From the NCBI RefSeq assembly GCF_026212465.1, contig NC_080048.1, positions 35,957,700-36,021,699 on the forward strand: 64,000 nt of DNA, given 5' to 3'. Origin of the DNA: Amaranthus tricolor (Eukaryota > Streptophyta > Magnoliopsida > Caryophyllales > Amaranthaceae). The notes beneath the pieces were generated by a model. That model was not told the DNA's origin. It made no database searches and saw only the letters and a program-made list of their open reading frames with translations. The translations under genes and the position numbers were made by a program. Below are positions 23,388 through 33,887 of this stretch, piece by piece (positions within the stretch are counted from its first letter, which is position 1; every line of letters begins with the position of its first letter).

Positions 23388-25280
23388 TCAAAAGCTAGTT
23401 TGTACAGGATTTAGAGGAGGTCTACAAGTAGTTATAAAATTCCCTTTTCTACTTAAACAAGATAAAGAACTCTTTGAAACTTTCTTTGATATTCTTGCTT
23501 TTGGTGAACAATTATTATAAGATCTAAAATTATTTAAACAACCACCATAACTTCTACAAGCTTTTAACCTTCTTTGGTATGGACTTTCTTTCTTTGCAAG
23601 ATCTTCTAAACTTGTAACCTTTGTTAGTGTTGTGAATGATTCAGACTTTCCTTTGTAATACTTAGACAATCCTTTCCTACAAAAATCATGCACAAATTCC
23701 ATAAGAAAAATAAATTACCATATATTGATTGTATAAAGACCTAAAAAATTGAGATTTATTATAGTTTTAATATCTAAATGATTGATAATATATTAAAATC
23801 AGGGGCGAAATAAAAATTGACAAATTTTATGAAGACGTTGATGCAATTTTTAAAATTATGATATTTTTCTAATAATTTTGTATCTTTAAACACCTACATA
23901 TGCTAAGTAATTTAGTTGCGAGGCCCTAAATTTTTCGGGATCCTGTGCGATCGAACACGTTGAACATACTCGAAACCTTCTATGATTAACATGCATTAGG
24001 ACAAAAAGAATTGTAGAAGATTTTAATATAAAAAGATAAAAGGTTTTAAATATTAAAAGTATACATATACATAATTATAAAAGATGTTGTGAATCATCAT
24101 CATCCTACCCAGTATATTCCGCGCATAGAAGACTAAGGCCAGGGTCTGGGGAAGAAAAGACGGCGGCAACTCATACCCATAAAGGAGAGCGCGGTCAAAG
24201 GAATCCCCCGGCTCGAGGAAGATAAAGAGAAGTGATTACATGTGCAAGATAACTTAAAGGCCTAAAAAGGGGAGCTACTACAGAGAAAAACACAGAACTA
24301 AAAGAAAGGAAACGATAAGACATAAGAGCATGAGGTTATGGGCACTAAAAGGAAAACTAAGCGGACATCAAAAGTCTGGGACATGGATATGTCGTCTCCA
24401 ACTGCTTCTATCCCTAGTCAAGTCCGCAGAGAGGTTTTCAAGTCCGCAGAGAGGTTTAACTCATACAAGTCTAACTCTTATTATAAAACAATATATAAAG
24501 AAAATTAGAATATATTATAAAATTTGAATAATACTAAATTAATTATATTACCTAATTATATGACATAAACTTAAAATTTATCATCATATAACACATCAAA
24601 ATATATTATTACATTTTTAATTTTATATTATTTTCTAATTTACACTTTTTAATATATTATCTAATTTTTTAACGAACACCTCATGACTTTCTTTAGCTTT
24701 GACCATTTTAAAATTCTTCAATTAAATTAAATTACTTTAATTGATAAATTTGGACTTTATTCTTATATACGATAGTTTTGTCTTTTGAGTATTTCATCTA
24801 TATGTTTTACTAAGTCTATTTAACTGTTTATCTTTTTCTTTTTTTCCATTTCTATAACTATAATTTAATTATGCATTCTATTTTAATGAAATTGTTATGT
24901 ATTTCTTGATTAGAGGAAAAATTTTAAGAAAAAAATATGATAATTTTATTGAACGAAGAATCAAATTTTATTTACTCCCTAGGGCAATTGTGAAGGCATT
25001 AAAAATGGACTTACTTGATAGGAAGTTGATCCATGAGTTCGGATAATTCAAAAAGGGGTCCATTTGATGGTCTTGGTGATGATGATGATGCATCATCATC
25101 CAAATCCGATGAGGATGATTCCTTGGAATTGCTAGAATCTTCAAAGGAGGATGATAAACTTGATTCACTTATGTCTTCATAAACATCATCTTCATGATCT
25201 CCACCCATCATACTTTGCAACTTATGATGATGATGATCATTTGTTCCTTGTCCATGACACATGCCCATGCCCATGCCCAT
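23388..25280 (-). CDS. OXS3: OXIDATIVE STRESS 3-like (OXS3) protein, 2 exons, 184 aa
   Basis: Exon 1 is 25015-25280 and exon 2 is 23388-23676, joined across a GT-AG intron of 1338 bp. The codon AA|G rebuilds the conserved LPIKKGLSKYYKGKSESFT. This motif, followed by LEDLAKKESPY, is the hallmark of plant OXS3 proteins: small nuclear, chromatin-associated factors linked to tolerance of metal and oxidative stress. Exon 1 has the family's acidic Ser-rich stretch (SESSLSSSFEDSS) and GPLFELSELMDQLP. I chose the start MGMGMGMCHGQ at 25280; the same frame stays open to an ATG at 25343, so the N-terminus could be 21 residues longer. The C-terminus is basic and Ser/Cys-rich. The intron contains a truncated LINE. 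Confidence 0.88.
24075..24475 (-). mobile_element. 5'-truncated RTE LINE (3' end) in the OXS3-like intron
   Basis: Read on the minus strand, this matches the 3' end of the RTE element at 43-48 kb. It runs from the last codons ('gagttaaacctctctg', then 'actaggga') through the 3' UTR ('gggtatgagttgccgccgtc') to the tail 'ggatgatgatgatt'. It ends in the same ATG-type repeat, the normal end of RTE elements. A 19-bp segment ('aagtccgcagagaggttt') is duplicated in tandem near its 5' end (about 24418-24457). It is non-coding and spliced out with the intron. Confidence 0.8.
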
Positions 25281-25626
25281 TATATGTGTTGATAATCTAG
25301 ATGATAAGTAGTGATAATGAAAAGCAATGGTATGATATAACAAGGTTTAATTTATACTCTTTTATGGTCTTATATAAACATAACAGAAAAATATAAGATT
25401 GAATCTATCCTGGGGAGCATATATATAATAATATATAATATAAATATAATATATCCACATAATTTAAGCCACATGGCTTAAGATGGTTGTTGTCTCAACC
25501 ACACTTGGGATATGATCAGATACAACTAAGTACCATGGTAAGATTTTACAACCTAACATGATGATGCCACGTGTAAGACTTTGTTTTGCCAATATATTAT
25601 ATTTTTCGTTATATTACACTTATATT

Positions 25627-25907
25627 ATACTCCCTCCTATTCAGCTTATGTGTCCCATTTCCTTTTATGGTCAAGTCACCTTAATTATCACATTTCTATT
25701 TTTGATATGGGTTTTTGACTTTTATGCTCCTAGTAACTTTATCCTATTTTCAATTATACTCTCCATTACCCATACTAATTTTCCTCCCTTACATTAAAAA
25801 ATTCATAATACCACTCTCTTTCCTACCCTTAGGGTCCACTTTTGACTCTCCTTAAAATCCATGAAAAGTCAAATGAGACTCATAAGGTGAATAGGAAGGA
25901 GTACTTA
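25627..25907. mobile_element. MITE with CTCCCTCC / GGAAGGAG ends
   Basis: The left end is 'tactccctcctattcagctt' and the right end 'aggtgaataggaaggagtac'. These are reverse complements over about 18 bp. The interior ('tgtcccatttcctttt', 'tttttgacttttatgctcct') differs from the main family. Confidence 0.65.
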
Positions 25908-26092
25908 ATACACTTCACTTTAATACGCAATTCAATGTATTGATTTGATCGTTTATATTTTGAGTTATGCATAATAAAATGAAAACAATTTTAATATCAT
26001 AAAACTGCATGATTAGACAATTTTAAAAAATTTAAATAATAAATAAATCTAAAAATAATATGTAGCAACTATTTTAAGCCGGAGGTAGTATA
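25907..26092. mobile_element. Second MITE, directly abutting the first
   Basis: It starts at 'tacttaatacacttcacttt' and ends at 'ttttaagccggaggtagta'. The core 'gcatgattagacaatttta' fits the 63199-63450 type. It lies directly against the preceding MITE, sharing 'tactt'. Confidence 0.5.
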
Positions 26093-26679
26093 TGGAGTCA
26101 AGACAAACATAGATAAGACTAGCAAACATTGGTACAACCGCATGTAGAGAATATTAAAGGATTTGTATGAAATAAAGAAAAAATAAAAATCTTATCTTAG
26201 AGATTCGATATCATCCTATCCTATGTGGGGTTTGTGGGTTGTGTGGGTTACTTATTTAATTGTACTATATTAGGATAAGCTTTATCGCCCATATCCAAGT
26301 CACCTTTGCTCCTTCTCCTACCATTTATGTTATGTGTAATTTAGTACGAACCTAAAAGGATATTTATTTATTTAATAGGAATATAAGAAATATTTTTGGC
26401 ATATACTTTGTATCATCTACATTTTGAAATAATTCTTTTATAGCACTTTTTTTGCCAATATCATAATTTTTTTAAAAGTTTATAGAAAAGAAAATTTGAG
26501 GTCGAGAGTACAATTTGATGAATTATTTTTTCAATCTAGCTAATGGCAAAGAAATTGATAACTTTGTCACACAACTTAAATATGGCTCATTATGTTCAAT
26601 TTTGAAATTTACAAGAAAATAAATAATAAAGCATTTGATCTCCGACTCTAAGATCATTAATTAAATATAGCGGACTCTG

Positions 26680-27990
26680 TTGGGACATACTGAACAAAAA
26701 GTACGTTGCTCCCAAAACACATTGATCATTAATTAAATATTATCTAAATAATCCTCTCTCAATTGTAAACCTAAACCCGTCTCTAGCTTTGAACACTTAG
26801 TATATTCTTCAACTCTAGGATATTCTTCATTGTAGACTTGCATTGAAGTACTTCAAGAACCTAATTTTTTATCAATTAATAAATACATTAGGCCTAGAAA
26901 GGACATAATTTATATTCGATGAACCTTGATGACCTCTTGATGTTGTTGATTGCATTAATTTTACATAAAATTCACTTAAATTTCTAATTAGTGATCAAGT
27001 TGTATTCCCAAAGATGAAGGGTTATGCCGTTGATTTTGAGCATTTAAAATTGTTGTTACACTTAAATCTATCTTTCAAACACAAGTGGTATCAAAGAAAG
27101 TGGTTGTAAGTGGTTATTTTGTGAGTTCTTTATTGATTTGGGGTAAAGAAGCATGGCTAAACATTGAGTGATTTGATAAGAATCAAAATCTTGTTTATAA
27201 TAAGTTAAAATAAGGCCATATTCATTTAACATAGTGTTTAAAAGACAATAGATGAAATTTTTAAGAAGTCGGTGAACATGTCTTTTACAAGAAGAAAGGA
27301 AATTAATTTAAATCCATAGAGCATTGTGTTGAAGTTGATTGTGCCTCTGTAATGAATTTTGACTACCAAAATATCAAGGCTATTTTAGACTAATTGGAGT
27401 CACTGTACAAGGTTGCAAGTGTTACCTATCGATTGCTTTTCAAGTGTAGATTAAATGATCACATGTTAAATTTCACGTTGATGATTTTTGCACAATTGCG
27501 ATGCATTTACACATTATTGATGTGGAATTTAATGATGAGGTTTTCACCATATATTTGTTCTGTTATTTACCATTCTCTTACAAAATCTTTTGTGTAAAGA
27601 AAATCTAACCATATAAAAATTATTGTTACACAAATAAATTTGACTCATAGCAGAAAAAAATAGTTGTTTGTTAGATGTCGGTAGAACAAATAATACTAAT
27701 ACCCGCTTCAAGTGACCCATTGCGGATTTTGCTTTAATCATCATGTATTTTATTCTTAATTTAGAAACTAAAATATAGTCAAATAAGATTTTATTTAATT
27801 TATCTCAACTCACAATATAAATTATGATATTTTTAATAATTGAATTAGTATATTCTTAGGGGTATAAAAGTAAACAACACACTTAATGTGAATAGGAAGA
27901 AGATGGATAGTAATTATAATAATGGCGGTAAGAGTAGAAGGAAGTCAAAATATATGAGTTCTATACATCAAATCTAGAACTTGTAATTAT
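26680..27990 (+). mobile_element. Decayed Ty1/copia retrotransposon: LTR end, PBS and gag remnant
   Basis: 'gtggtatcaaagaaagt' (about 27086-27102) resembles the copia primer-binding region (tggtatcagagc). Downstream, 27370-27600 gives a broken gag reading LESLYKVASVTYRLLFK, then in another frame IDVEFNDE...LFCYLPFSYKIF. These correspond to the copia gag landmarks LxSLYKxxSVTNRLxLK and VDDEDQALxLLCSLPPSY. 27920-27960 (NGGKSRRKSKY) could be the basic stretch before the zinc knuckle. A MITE fragment at about 27750-27880 interrupts it. The element has many stops and frameshifts and is non-functional; the LTR limits are unclear. Confidence 0.65.
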
Positions 27991-28238
27991 CGAAACATTG
28001 TCTCAGTTATTTTGCATTTTTTTTCTGTAATTTCTTTTTACTTTTTATATATCATAAATTCGTTGTCTTACTTTCTCCTATTGAACCTTAGTGTTTAATT
28101 TTCTTATTGGGTCAAGACGTCACGTTATCTAAATGTCTTATTTTTATTTTGAATATGTTAATTTTATCAATTTATCTTTTTTAAACTTAAATTTTTCACA
28201 CTTATACTTACTAATTCCACTTTATCTTTTTTTTACAA

Positions 28239-28242
<4 letters not shown>

Positions 28243-28269
<27 letters not shown>
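28243..28269. repeat. (AT)n microsatellite
   Basis: This is an uninterrupted 'at' dinucleotide run of about 13 units. Confidence 0.9.
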
Positions 28270-28449
28270 CCAAAAGTATGATTTATAAAAAACTTTGACT
28301 TGGAATGACCCCAAGCAAAGCACACCCCTTAAGCCCAACAAAGCTACACCATGGTAAGCCCACCACCAAACAAAACCCGCTCACCTAAGCAATAACTCTT
28401 CTATTTTCAGAAACTGTACCCGCTGTTCTAAAAATAATATTTTTTTACA

Positions 28450-28815
28450 ATGTTTTGAATCATAGGAGTTTTCGAGTCAAAAATAACTTGGTTACGCCAA
28501 ATGTCGTAGATCATTTTTGTTCAGCATGTCACAATCAGCTTTGCCTTGTCTGTTTTCTTCCGATTTAGCTTGTGCATGCACTTAAGCTCTTCCTCAAAAG
28601 AGTCCACTACCCAGGGTCTTTCCAAAAACCTAAACACACCAGCTCTAATTTCTCGGGTATTAAGGCACTCAACCATTATGTGGTTCAGAGTCTCGTTACC
28701 CCCTTCACACAGGACACAAGATGTACCACGATCTTCCATCCATTTACTGATGCGATCTTTCATAGCCAACAGATTTTGAGCAGCAAGCCAAGAGATGAAC
28801 TTAGCACTCAGGGTA
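28450..28815 (-). pseudogene. LINE-type zinc-knuckle (zf-RVT) fragment
   Basis: The minus-strand translation reads AKFISWLAAQNLLAMKDRI, then a Cys-rich motif CVLCEGGNETLNHIMVEC. This is the reverse-transcriptase zinc-binding domain (CxxC...HxxxxC) found at the C-terminus of plant L1-type LINE proteins. After the stop at 28521 the similarity continues as IYDIWRNQV in the flanking sequence. No RT or endonuclease is nearby, so it is a short relic. It is a different clade from the RTE copies in this window. Confidence 0.75.
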
Positions 28816-30879
28816 CTTTATGATGAAACCATCTCTATTGGGCTTGTCTATATACATATAGTGAATTATAAGTAGTCCGCTTATAATTTTAAAGCGATAA
28901 CTATTTATATGAGTTTGTCTCATGATAAAAATGATATCGTGAAAGACGAGTTGAACTAAAAAATATATTATTTGGGAAAAATAACACATTGTATGTGCGG
29001 ATAATTTTATTCACTTGCCCCTTATTTAATAACAACTATTCTTGTGAGAGACCCTCTCGGTAACAGACTCGAAATTTCCCTTTAATCATCCGATTAATTT
29101 TTTTCCGATAAATTCTTAATTCATAATCCCTAAACTCCAATTTAATTTAGTCATCATATATACTTTTATTCCTCGAGATGTAATTCTTATATCCAATTTT
29201 ATATTCCCTTAAAATTTCAATACGTGTCCGAGTTCTTTAAATTATTTCCAACTTGAAATTTTATATTTCTAAAATATTCTTTTTGAGCCCAAAAGTTTTA
29301 ATTACTAATTTATATACTTCGAAAATTTCAAAATTATTTAATTAACTTACGGTGTACTAAAGTTTTATGTTTTAGATGCTTAATTTCTAATTAATTCCGT
29401 TAACAATTATTTTAACGACTTTAACACTTTCACTTAAACTATTTTAAAACTAGTAATTATAATACTAAAATTAATTACACTTTTAAGCTTGTTTTTACAC
29501 CTAAACTATTCCTAACTACCTAAAACTAATTAGTCAAAACCTACCTATATTCTTTTTATTACTTATTTACTTACATAAGTAAAGTAAGTTTGAAAAGAAA
29601 TCAAACTTCATCCTTACCATCATGTTGGATGGTTATGCATAAGATATGGAGCCATGATTTTTTTTTTTTATCCAAATATTATAAGATCTTGTCCCATAAA
29701 TATCTTCTTTATATACTAGCTATTTTCCTAACATTCAACCTTGCAAACTTAAAACAAAACTCACCTAAAATATATCATTCCAGTTATGTAATATTAAGGA
29801 ATTAAGTCATCTACTTTTCTTCCATTTGCTCCTAATTTCGCTTTATTATATCATATACTAATTTCCTAAAATTAATTAGTTGAAGAAAATCAAGAAAAAG
29901 AAGCATTGTTGGATATAACTTTGGGTACTTGAAGATCATCATTTTGGGGTTTTGGGTTTGGAGCGTTGGAGCTTGGAGGATCACGCTATTCATTTCCTAT
30001 TTAGTACTTAGTATTAATCCTTGGTAGTAGTATAGTATAATTTCTTACCCCTACTTTTTATGTGGAAATTTTACATTATATTTACTTTATACTATGTAAA
30101 ATATGAAATATATGGGGCATGACTAATTAGGAAAATTGGTTGATGAATTTATAATTATGTTTATACTAAGTATGTCATGCTAAAAATATTGTTAGTATGT
30201 TGTTTAATAAATTTTTAACATGTTAGAAAGTTGGGTGGATTATTATGCTCTAATTAAAATTAAGTTTCACTTATGAATAAATTTGTGTTAATATGTTTAT
30301 GGGTTATGTGTTATATTAGGAATGTTATTATAATTAAGTATTTATGCTAGAATTTATTTTTAATATGTTTATGTTAGTTTTAAATAATTTTAATAAGTTG
30401 TGAGTAGTTTTTATGAACATGTTATTAAAATTTATTTGATATTTATGTTATCGAATTTTCAAGTTATTGTGTTGAAGTTTTTATTTTTTTAGTGATTATG
30501 TCAATTATTTGAACTGAGGATATACTACAATAAAATAAATTAAGTTGTTTAAGTGGAAAATACTCCAAAAGTAACCTAGGCCATTTGACCATATTAGTTT
30601 ATATATAATAAAAAAAATAATTAAATAATATAAGTTACTAAGTATCCATAATAAGATTAAGATATATTTGTAAATAACTTTTTATAAGCAATTAAAGTGT
30701 TTCCTTGAATATATGAGAAACTATAATAAAGATAACTTTTATGATATTAAATAAACTAGTCGTACAAAATAATTCTTTTTACTTTACTATTTGAGCAAAA
30801 ATTTATGTACAAAGATATAAAAGTATTTTTAGAAATTTGTCTCTTAAATAATGAGTAAAATATTGATTTTTATGAAAAT

Positions 30880-31180
30880 GTAAAAAATAAAGTTTTACCC
30901 GTTTTATATCTAAAACATTGATTTTCGTGAAAATTATAAAGTTTACTTGAAATAATGATTGTTGTGAAGTTTTAAAGTTTTACTTGCTTTACAACTAAAA
31001 ATATTGAATTTTCGTAAAATTACAAAGTTTACTTGAAATAATGATTTTTGTGAAAAATTTGTAAGTGTCACTCTGTTTTTATAATTAGAGATATTAATTA
31101 TTGAGAAAATTCTTATCTTTTTGTAAATTTAATAAAGTTACTTGTTTCCCTAAAACTTCAAACGTTGATTTTTGTGAAAT
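30880..31180 (+). repeat. Degenerate tandem repeats
   Basis: Variants of 'aagtttacttgaaataatga' plus 'tttttgtgaaa' recur about four times (near 30930, 30960, 31020-31060 and 31140-31170), with unit lengths of roughly 60-110 bp. They lie within the presumed LTR. Confidence 0.45.
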
Positions 31181-31599
31181 TGTTGGATTTGAAAAACTTA
31201 TCCTGAGATTACAATTTAACTTGGAGTTATAAATAAAATAATTAATTATCCGAAAAGAATAAGTTGTATTGATTCTAAGTTAGATAATATTGATTTTAGG
31301 AGTTTAATTCAAGAAAAATAAATTTTATTAGCTACTAATAGAAAATATTAAAGTGGAGACTATTAATAAAATAAGTAAAATTTTAAGTTATAAATGAGGA
31401 AACTATTAAATATAGAGTGATAGATAAAATATAATGAGTAAAGATTAATTTATGAACTACAAGGGCCTAAAGATAAAATTTAAGTCTATAGTAGTAACTA
31501 TATTAAATAAAAGAAGTTATCACCTCAGTTGAATAAAGTCAAAATTAGCATGTAATAATGAAAATGTGATGAACTTATGTGAAATTATCTGATTAGTGG

Positions 31600-31830
31600 T
31601 TGAAGACCCTCATAGTAAGGTAATGTCGAACCATGGACCGGCAGGTAAAATCCCGGCGCCCCTGTTAGCCGGCACGTATAAATGCGGTGTTAGACAGGGG
31701 GTTAGCTACCTATCCTGTAGAAGCTCGAGCATAAAAATTGTTGGGGTGACGACCCCCACCAGCCACCACAGTTAGATATAGGGCTTTGGCCCTAATCTAG
31801 CCAGACCCTTACATATATCAGGTGTCATAT
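31600..31830. other. GC-rich island in AT-rich repeat sequence
   Basis: It contains 'accggcaggtaaaatcccgg', 'ttagccggcacgtataaatg' and 'gacgacccccaccagccacc', far richer in G+C than the surrounding kilobases. It includes a TATA-like 'tataaatg'. It has no open frame. It could be the U3/R promoter part of the presumed LTR. Confidence 0.45.
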
Positions 31831-32438
31831 TGTTGCGCTTGTTTGTTGATCAGTGATAAACTTGATTAGTGTTGATGCAATGATGCATGGTACGGTTATG
31901 AGTATTAATCAAATAAACTTACTTAAGTATTAAGATTACTGATAGTATAAGTGGCAATAACGTACTTCTGTAAGAATCGAGAATGGTATCTTAATAAATT
32001 AAAAGTATAGAACAGAAAAAAAATATGGTAAAAGTATACGGTGGTGTCAATTAATTATAAGTTCGTACTTAAATTATTATTTTGTAAATGTAGCGTATTA
32101 TTGCCGTATTTTGTTGTCTAGATTTATTACTCTTAGTAGAATCTTACTTGATTTATCTCAATGTAAATTTTATAAATATTTATAATTTTTAATTATATTT
32201 TGAATTAGAACATTAAATAATGTGTCAAAACTAAATGGGAAACTTAAAAGAATTAGAGGAAATATAATCTAATCTTAATTCATTTAGTACTTTCCTATTT
32301 AATCCAAAAATAAGATGTTTTCAATACTAAAAACCCTAAAATCAAGTCACGTAATTTATTACAAAATAAGATTAGAATTGTTATCTTCAACCCAATTAAT
32401 GGTTTAGATTTAGATCAAAAGGTTTCTAACCCGATTAT

Positions 32439-32652
32439 ATACTTCCTTCGTTCTGAAATAGACGCTAAATTACACTTAGTGTAATATTTATCTTTCAAAG
32501 CTTATTATATATTACGGCTAATAAGTAGGAAAAAATAGTCAAGTTAGAAATCTTGTTTGAATCGTTTAATCGGATACTTTCAGAATATCAAATTTTTATA
32601 ATTTATATAATTTTTAGTTAAGCATAATTTAAGATAAATGCTCAATATTACA
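32439..32652. mobile_element. Stowaway-like MITE, right end missing
   Basis: It begins 'tacttccttcgttctgaaat' and has the core 'aatagtcaagttagaaatct' and 'cgtttaatcggatactttca'. It runs directly into the next copy without its own right terminus. Confidence 0.55.
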
Positions 32653-32881
32653 TACTTCTCTGTTCTAAAATATTATTCATTGTTCAAGCTTATTTATATA
32701 TTACAACGAATGTGTAGGTAAAAATATAATCAAGTGAGATCTTATTTAAATAATTTAATCGCGTACTTTCATAATATTAACTTTTTATAATTTTTAGATT
32801 TGTATAATTCAACATATAAATAAATAATATTAAATTACGTAAAAAGTAAAATATAAAAATATGATGAAACGGAGGAAGTAT
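32653..32881. mobile_element. Stowaway-like MITE, both ends present
   Basis: The left end is 'tacttctctgttctaaaata' and the right end 'atgatgaaacggaggaagta', which are reverse-complementary. The core 'ataatcaagtgagatcttat' is shared with the copy at 62797-63014. Confidence 0.65.
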
Positions 32882-32998
32882 GTAGAGTCCTCCGATACAG
32901 ATACAAATACTTGTACAGTATACCCCTTCAAATTTAATCAAACCAACCATGGGTAAATGTTTTAAAAGTTTTTAAAATCTAAAATGTGAAGCGTAAAA

Positions 32999-33094
32999 GA
33001 TGGATCAGAGGACTGGCTTGGATTCTCAAAGAGAATAAAAATAGCTCAGTTTAATCAGCGTCGATCATCTGGGGAAATCATCATCACCTCCATC
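32999..33094 (-). ncRNA. Candidate box C/D snoRNA (96 nt)
   Basis: On the minus strand the RNA would start with AGATGGA, then a perfect C box (GTGATGA, 33087-33081). It would end with a perfect D box (CTGA, 33008-33005) followed by TCCATCT. The flanking AGATGGA and TCCATCT pair as a 7-bp terminal stem, exactly as in canonical box C/D snoRNAs, and the length is typical. Internal CTGA motifs (about 33052 and 33043 on the minus strand) could serve as D'. The guide upstream of D would include AATCCAAGCCAGTC; I could not match it to rRNA or snRNA from memory. The promoter-like elements 450-650 bp upstream support transcription. The sequence-structure match is observed; the function is inferred. 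Confidence 0.55.
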
Positions 33095-33226
33095 TCACAC
33101 ACTATTAAGTATTAACCCTAATTCGTCTGAAAACCGGATCTTGTATCAATCTGTGGTTTCGATTTTCAATTCAATTCTTTAGAAAAAATCATTTATAATC
33201 TTAAATTAGGGTTTGAAACAAAGAAA

Positions 33227-33292
33227 TTTAGGGAAGATGATTGTTGAAAAAATCAATAGAGGATGAAACACAACTGCCCATCTTCCCCTAAA
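33227..33292 (-). ncRNA. Hairpin A of the putative non-coding transcript
   Basis: 'tttagggaagatg' (33227-33239) and 'catcttcccctaaa' (33279-33292) pair over 13 bp with one bulged base around a loop of about 40 nt. There is no open reading frame. It lies between the snoRNA candidate and the promoter-like block. Confidence 0.4.
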
Positions 33293-33300
33293 ATTAATTT

Positions 33301-33364
33301 TGCAGAGAACTCTTTCGATAAATTGATGCATAAAACGCATCATATCGATACACACAATCCCTGC
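33301..33364 (-). ncRNA. Hairpin B of the putative non-coding transcript
   Basis: The outer pairing is 'gcagaga' with 'tccctgc'. The inner pairing is 'tcgata..gatgc' with 'gcatc..tatcga', leaving an internal loop. The shape is like one hairpin of an H/ACA RNA, and 'AAATTA' between hairpins B and A fits ANANNA. I found no ACA box after hairpin A, so I do not call it an H/ACA snoRNA. Confidence 0.35.
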
Positions 33365-33530
33365 TTCATTCTTATACTTCTAAATGAATTGATTGAATTA
33401 ACAAACGCTGTTGAAAAATAACTGCACAAAAAATAAAAAGATTGGGAAAAAGAAAATGCAGGGTGAGGAGTACTGAATAGGCGACCTGCAAATTGCACTT
33501 ACAAATGTGGAAGAAAATGCAGGCGATTTT

Positions 33531-33645
33531 GTATTTAAAGAGGATAAGAAACTAGGGTTTCTTTACTGATTCCTGGATTCTAATACAAAACTTGGGCCGT
33601 CATGTAGTGAGTAATGGTCCATTGTTATATACTTACATAGGCCCA
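33531..33645 (-). promoter_or_regulatory. Telo-box and site II promoter block
   Basis: Read on the minus strand there is a TATA-like TTTAAATA (33532-33539), a telo-box AAACCCTA (33553-33560) and two site II cores GGCCCA/TGGGCC (33593-33598 and 33640-33645). In plants this combination is characteristic of ribosomal-protein and snoRNA gene promoters. It faces the snoRNA candidate and hairpins, with no protein-coding frame downstream. Confidence 0.5.
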
Positions 33646-33659
33646 TTGTTTTTCCTTTT

Positions 33660-33802
33660 TAACAAATTCTTGTATAAGATAGTCTTACCGTGATACGGTC
33701 TCATACAAAGGCTAAATAGCCCATTACTACAAACTATTAGTATATAAACATCTTGTTTTGAGGTTGCCTCATTGAGAGACTGTCTCTCACAAGAGTGTCT
33801 TT
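33660..33802. mobile_element. Small TIR MITE
   Basis: The left end 'ttcttgtataagatagtctt' and the right end 'agactgtctctcacaagagt' are imperfect inverted repeats. The 'gagac' motifs match the family at 37756-38088. Confidence 0.45.
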
Positions 33803-33887
33803 TTTTCCTAACTACTCTCTTCGTTTCCATTTAATCTTCTCATTTTTTTTCATTTTAGGTAGCTTCATTTGTTAGTAATCTAACAAC

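Larger units (their letters stand above)
25281..26679. other. 5' flank of the OXS3-like gene with two MITEs
   Basis: The promoter and leader of the OXS3-like gene should lie here. 'cttatataaacataac' (about 25369-25384; 'tatataa' also on the other strand at 25424) is TATA-like but not decisive. MITEs lie at 25627-25907 and 25907-26092. I see no gene in the remainder. Confidence 0.5.
28990..32050 (+). mobile_element. Probable long LTR (Ty3/gypsy-like), limits unknown
   Basis: The stretch has no gene but a distinctive organisation: an AT-rich first part, a leader-like segment (about 29880-29990, 'ggagcgttggagcttggagg'), a long T-rich region with degenerate tandem repeats, then a sharp GC-rich island (31600-31830). 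This resembles very long chromovirus-type LTRs. I found no TG/CA ends, PBS or coding domain, so the assignment is an inference from composition and layout. Confidence 0.35.

Noticed and set aside
33205..33215. Telomerase RNA template ('aaccctaa' on the minus strand)
   Set aside because: The repeat is too short for the one-and-a-half-repeat template, and no USE plus TATA lies at the expected distance.
33227..33364. H/ACA snoRNA made of hairpins A and B
   Set aside because: The two-hairpin shape and a possible H box are there, but no ACA box follows the second hairpin, so it is listed only as structured sequence.
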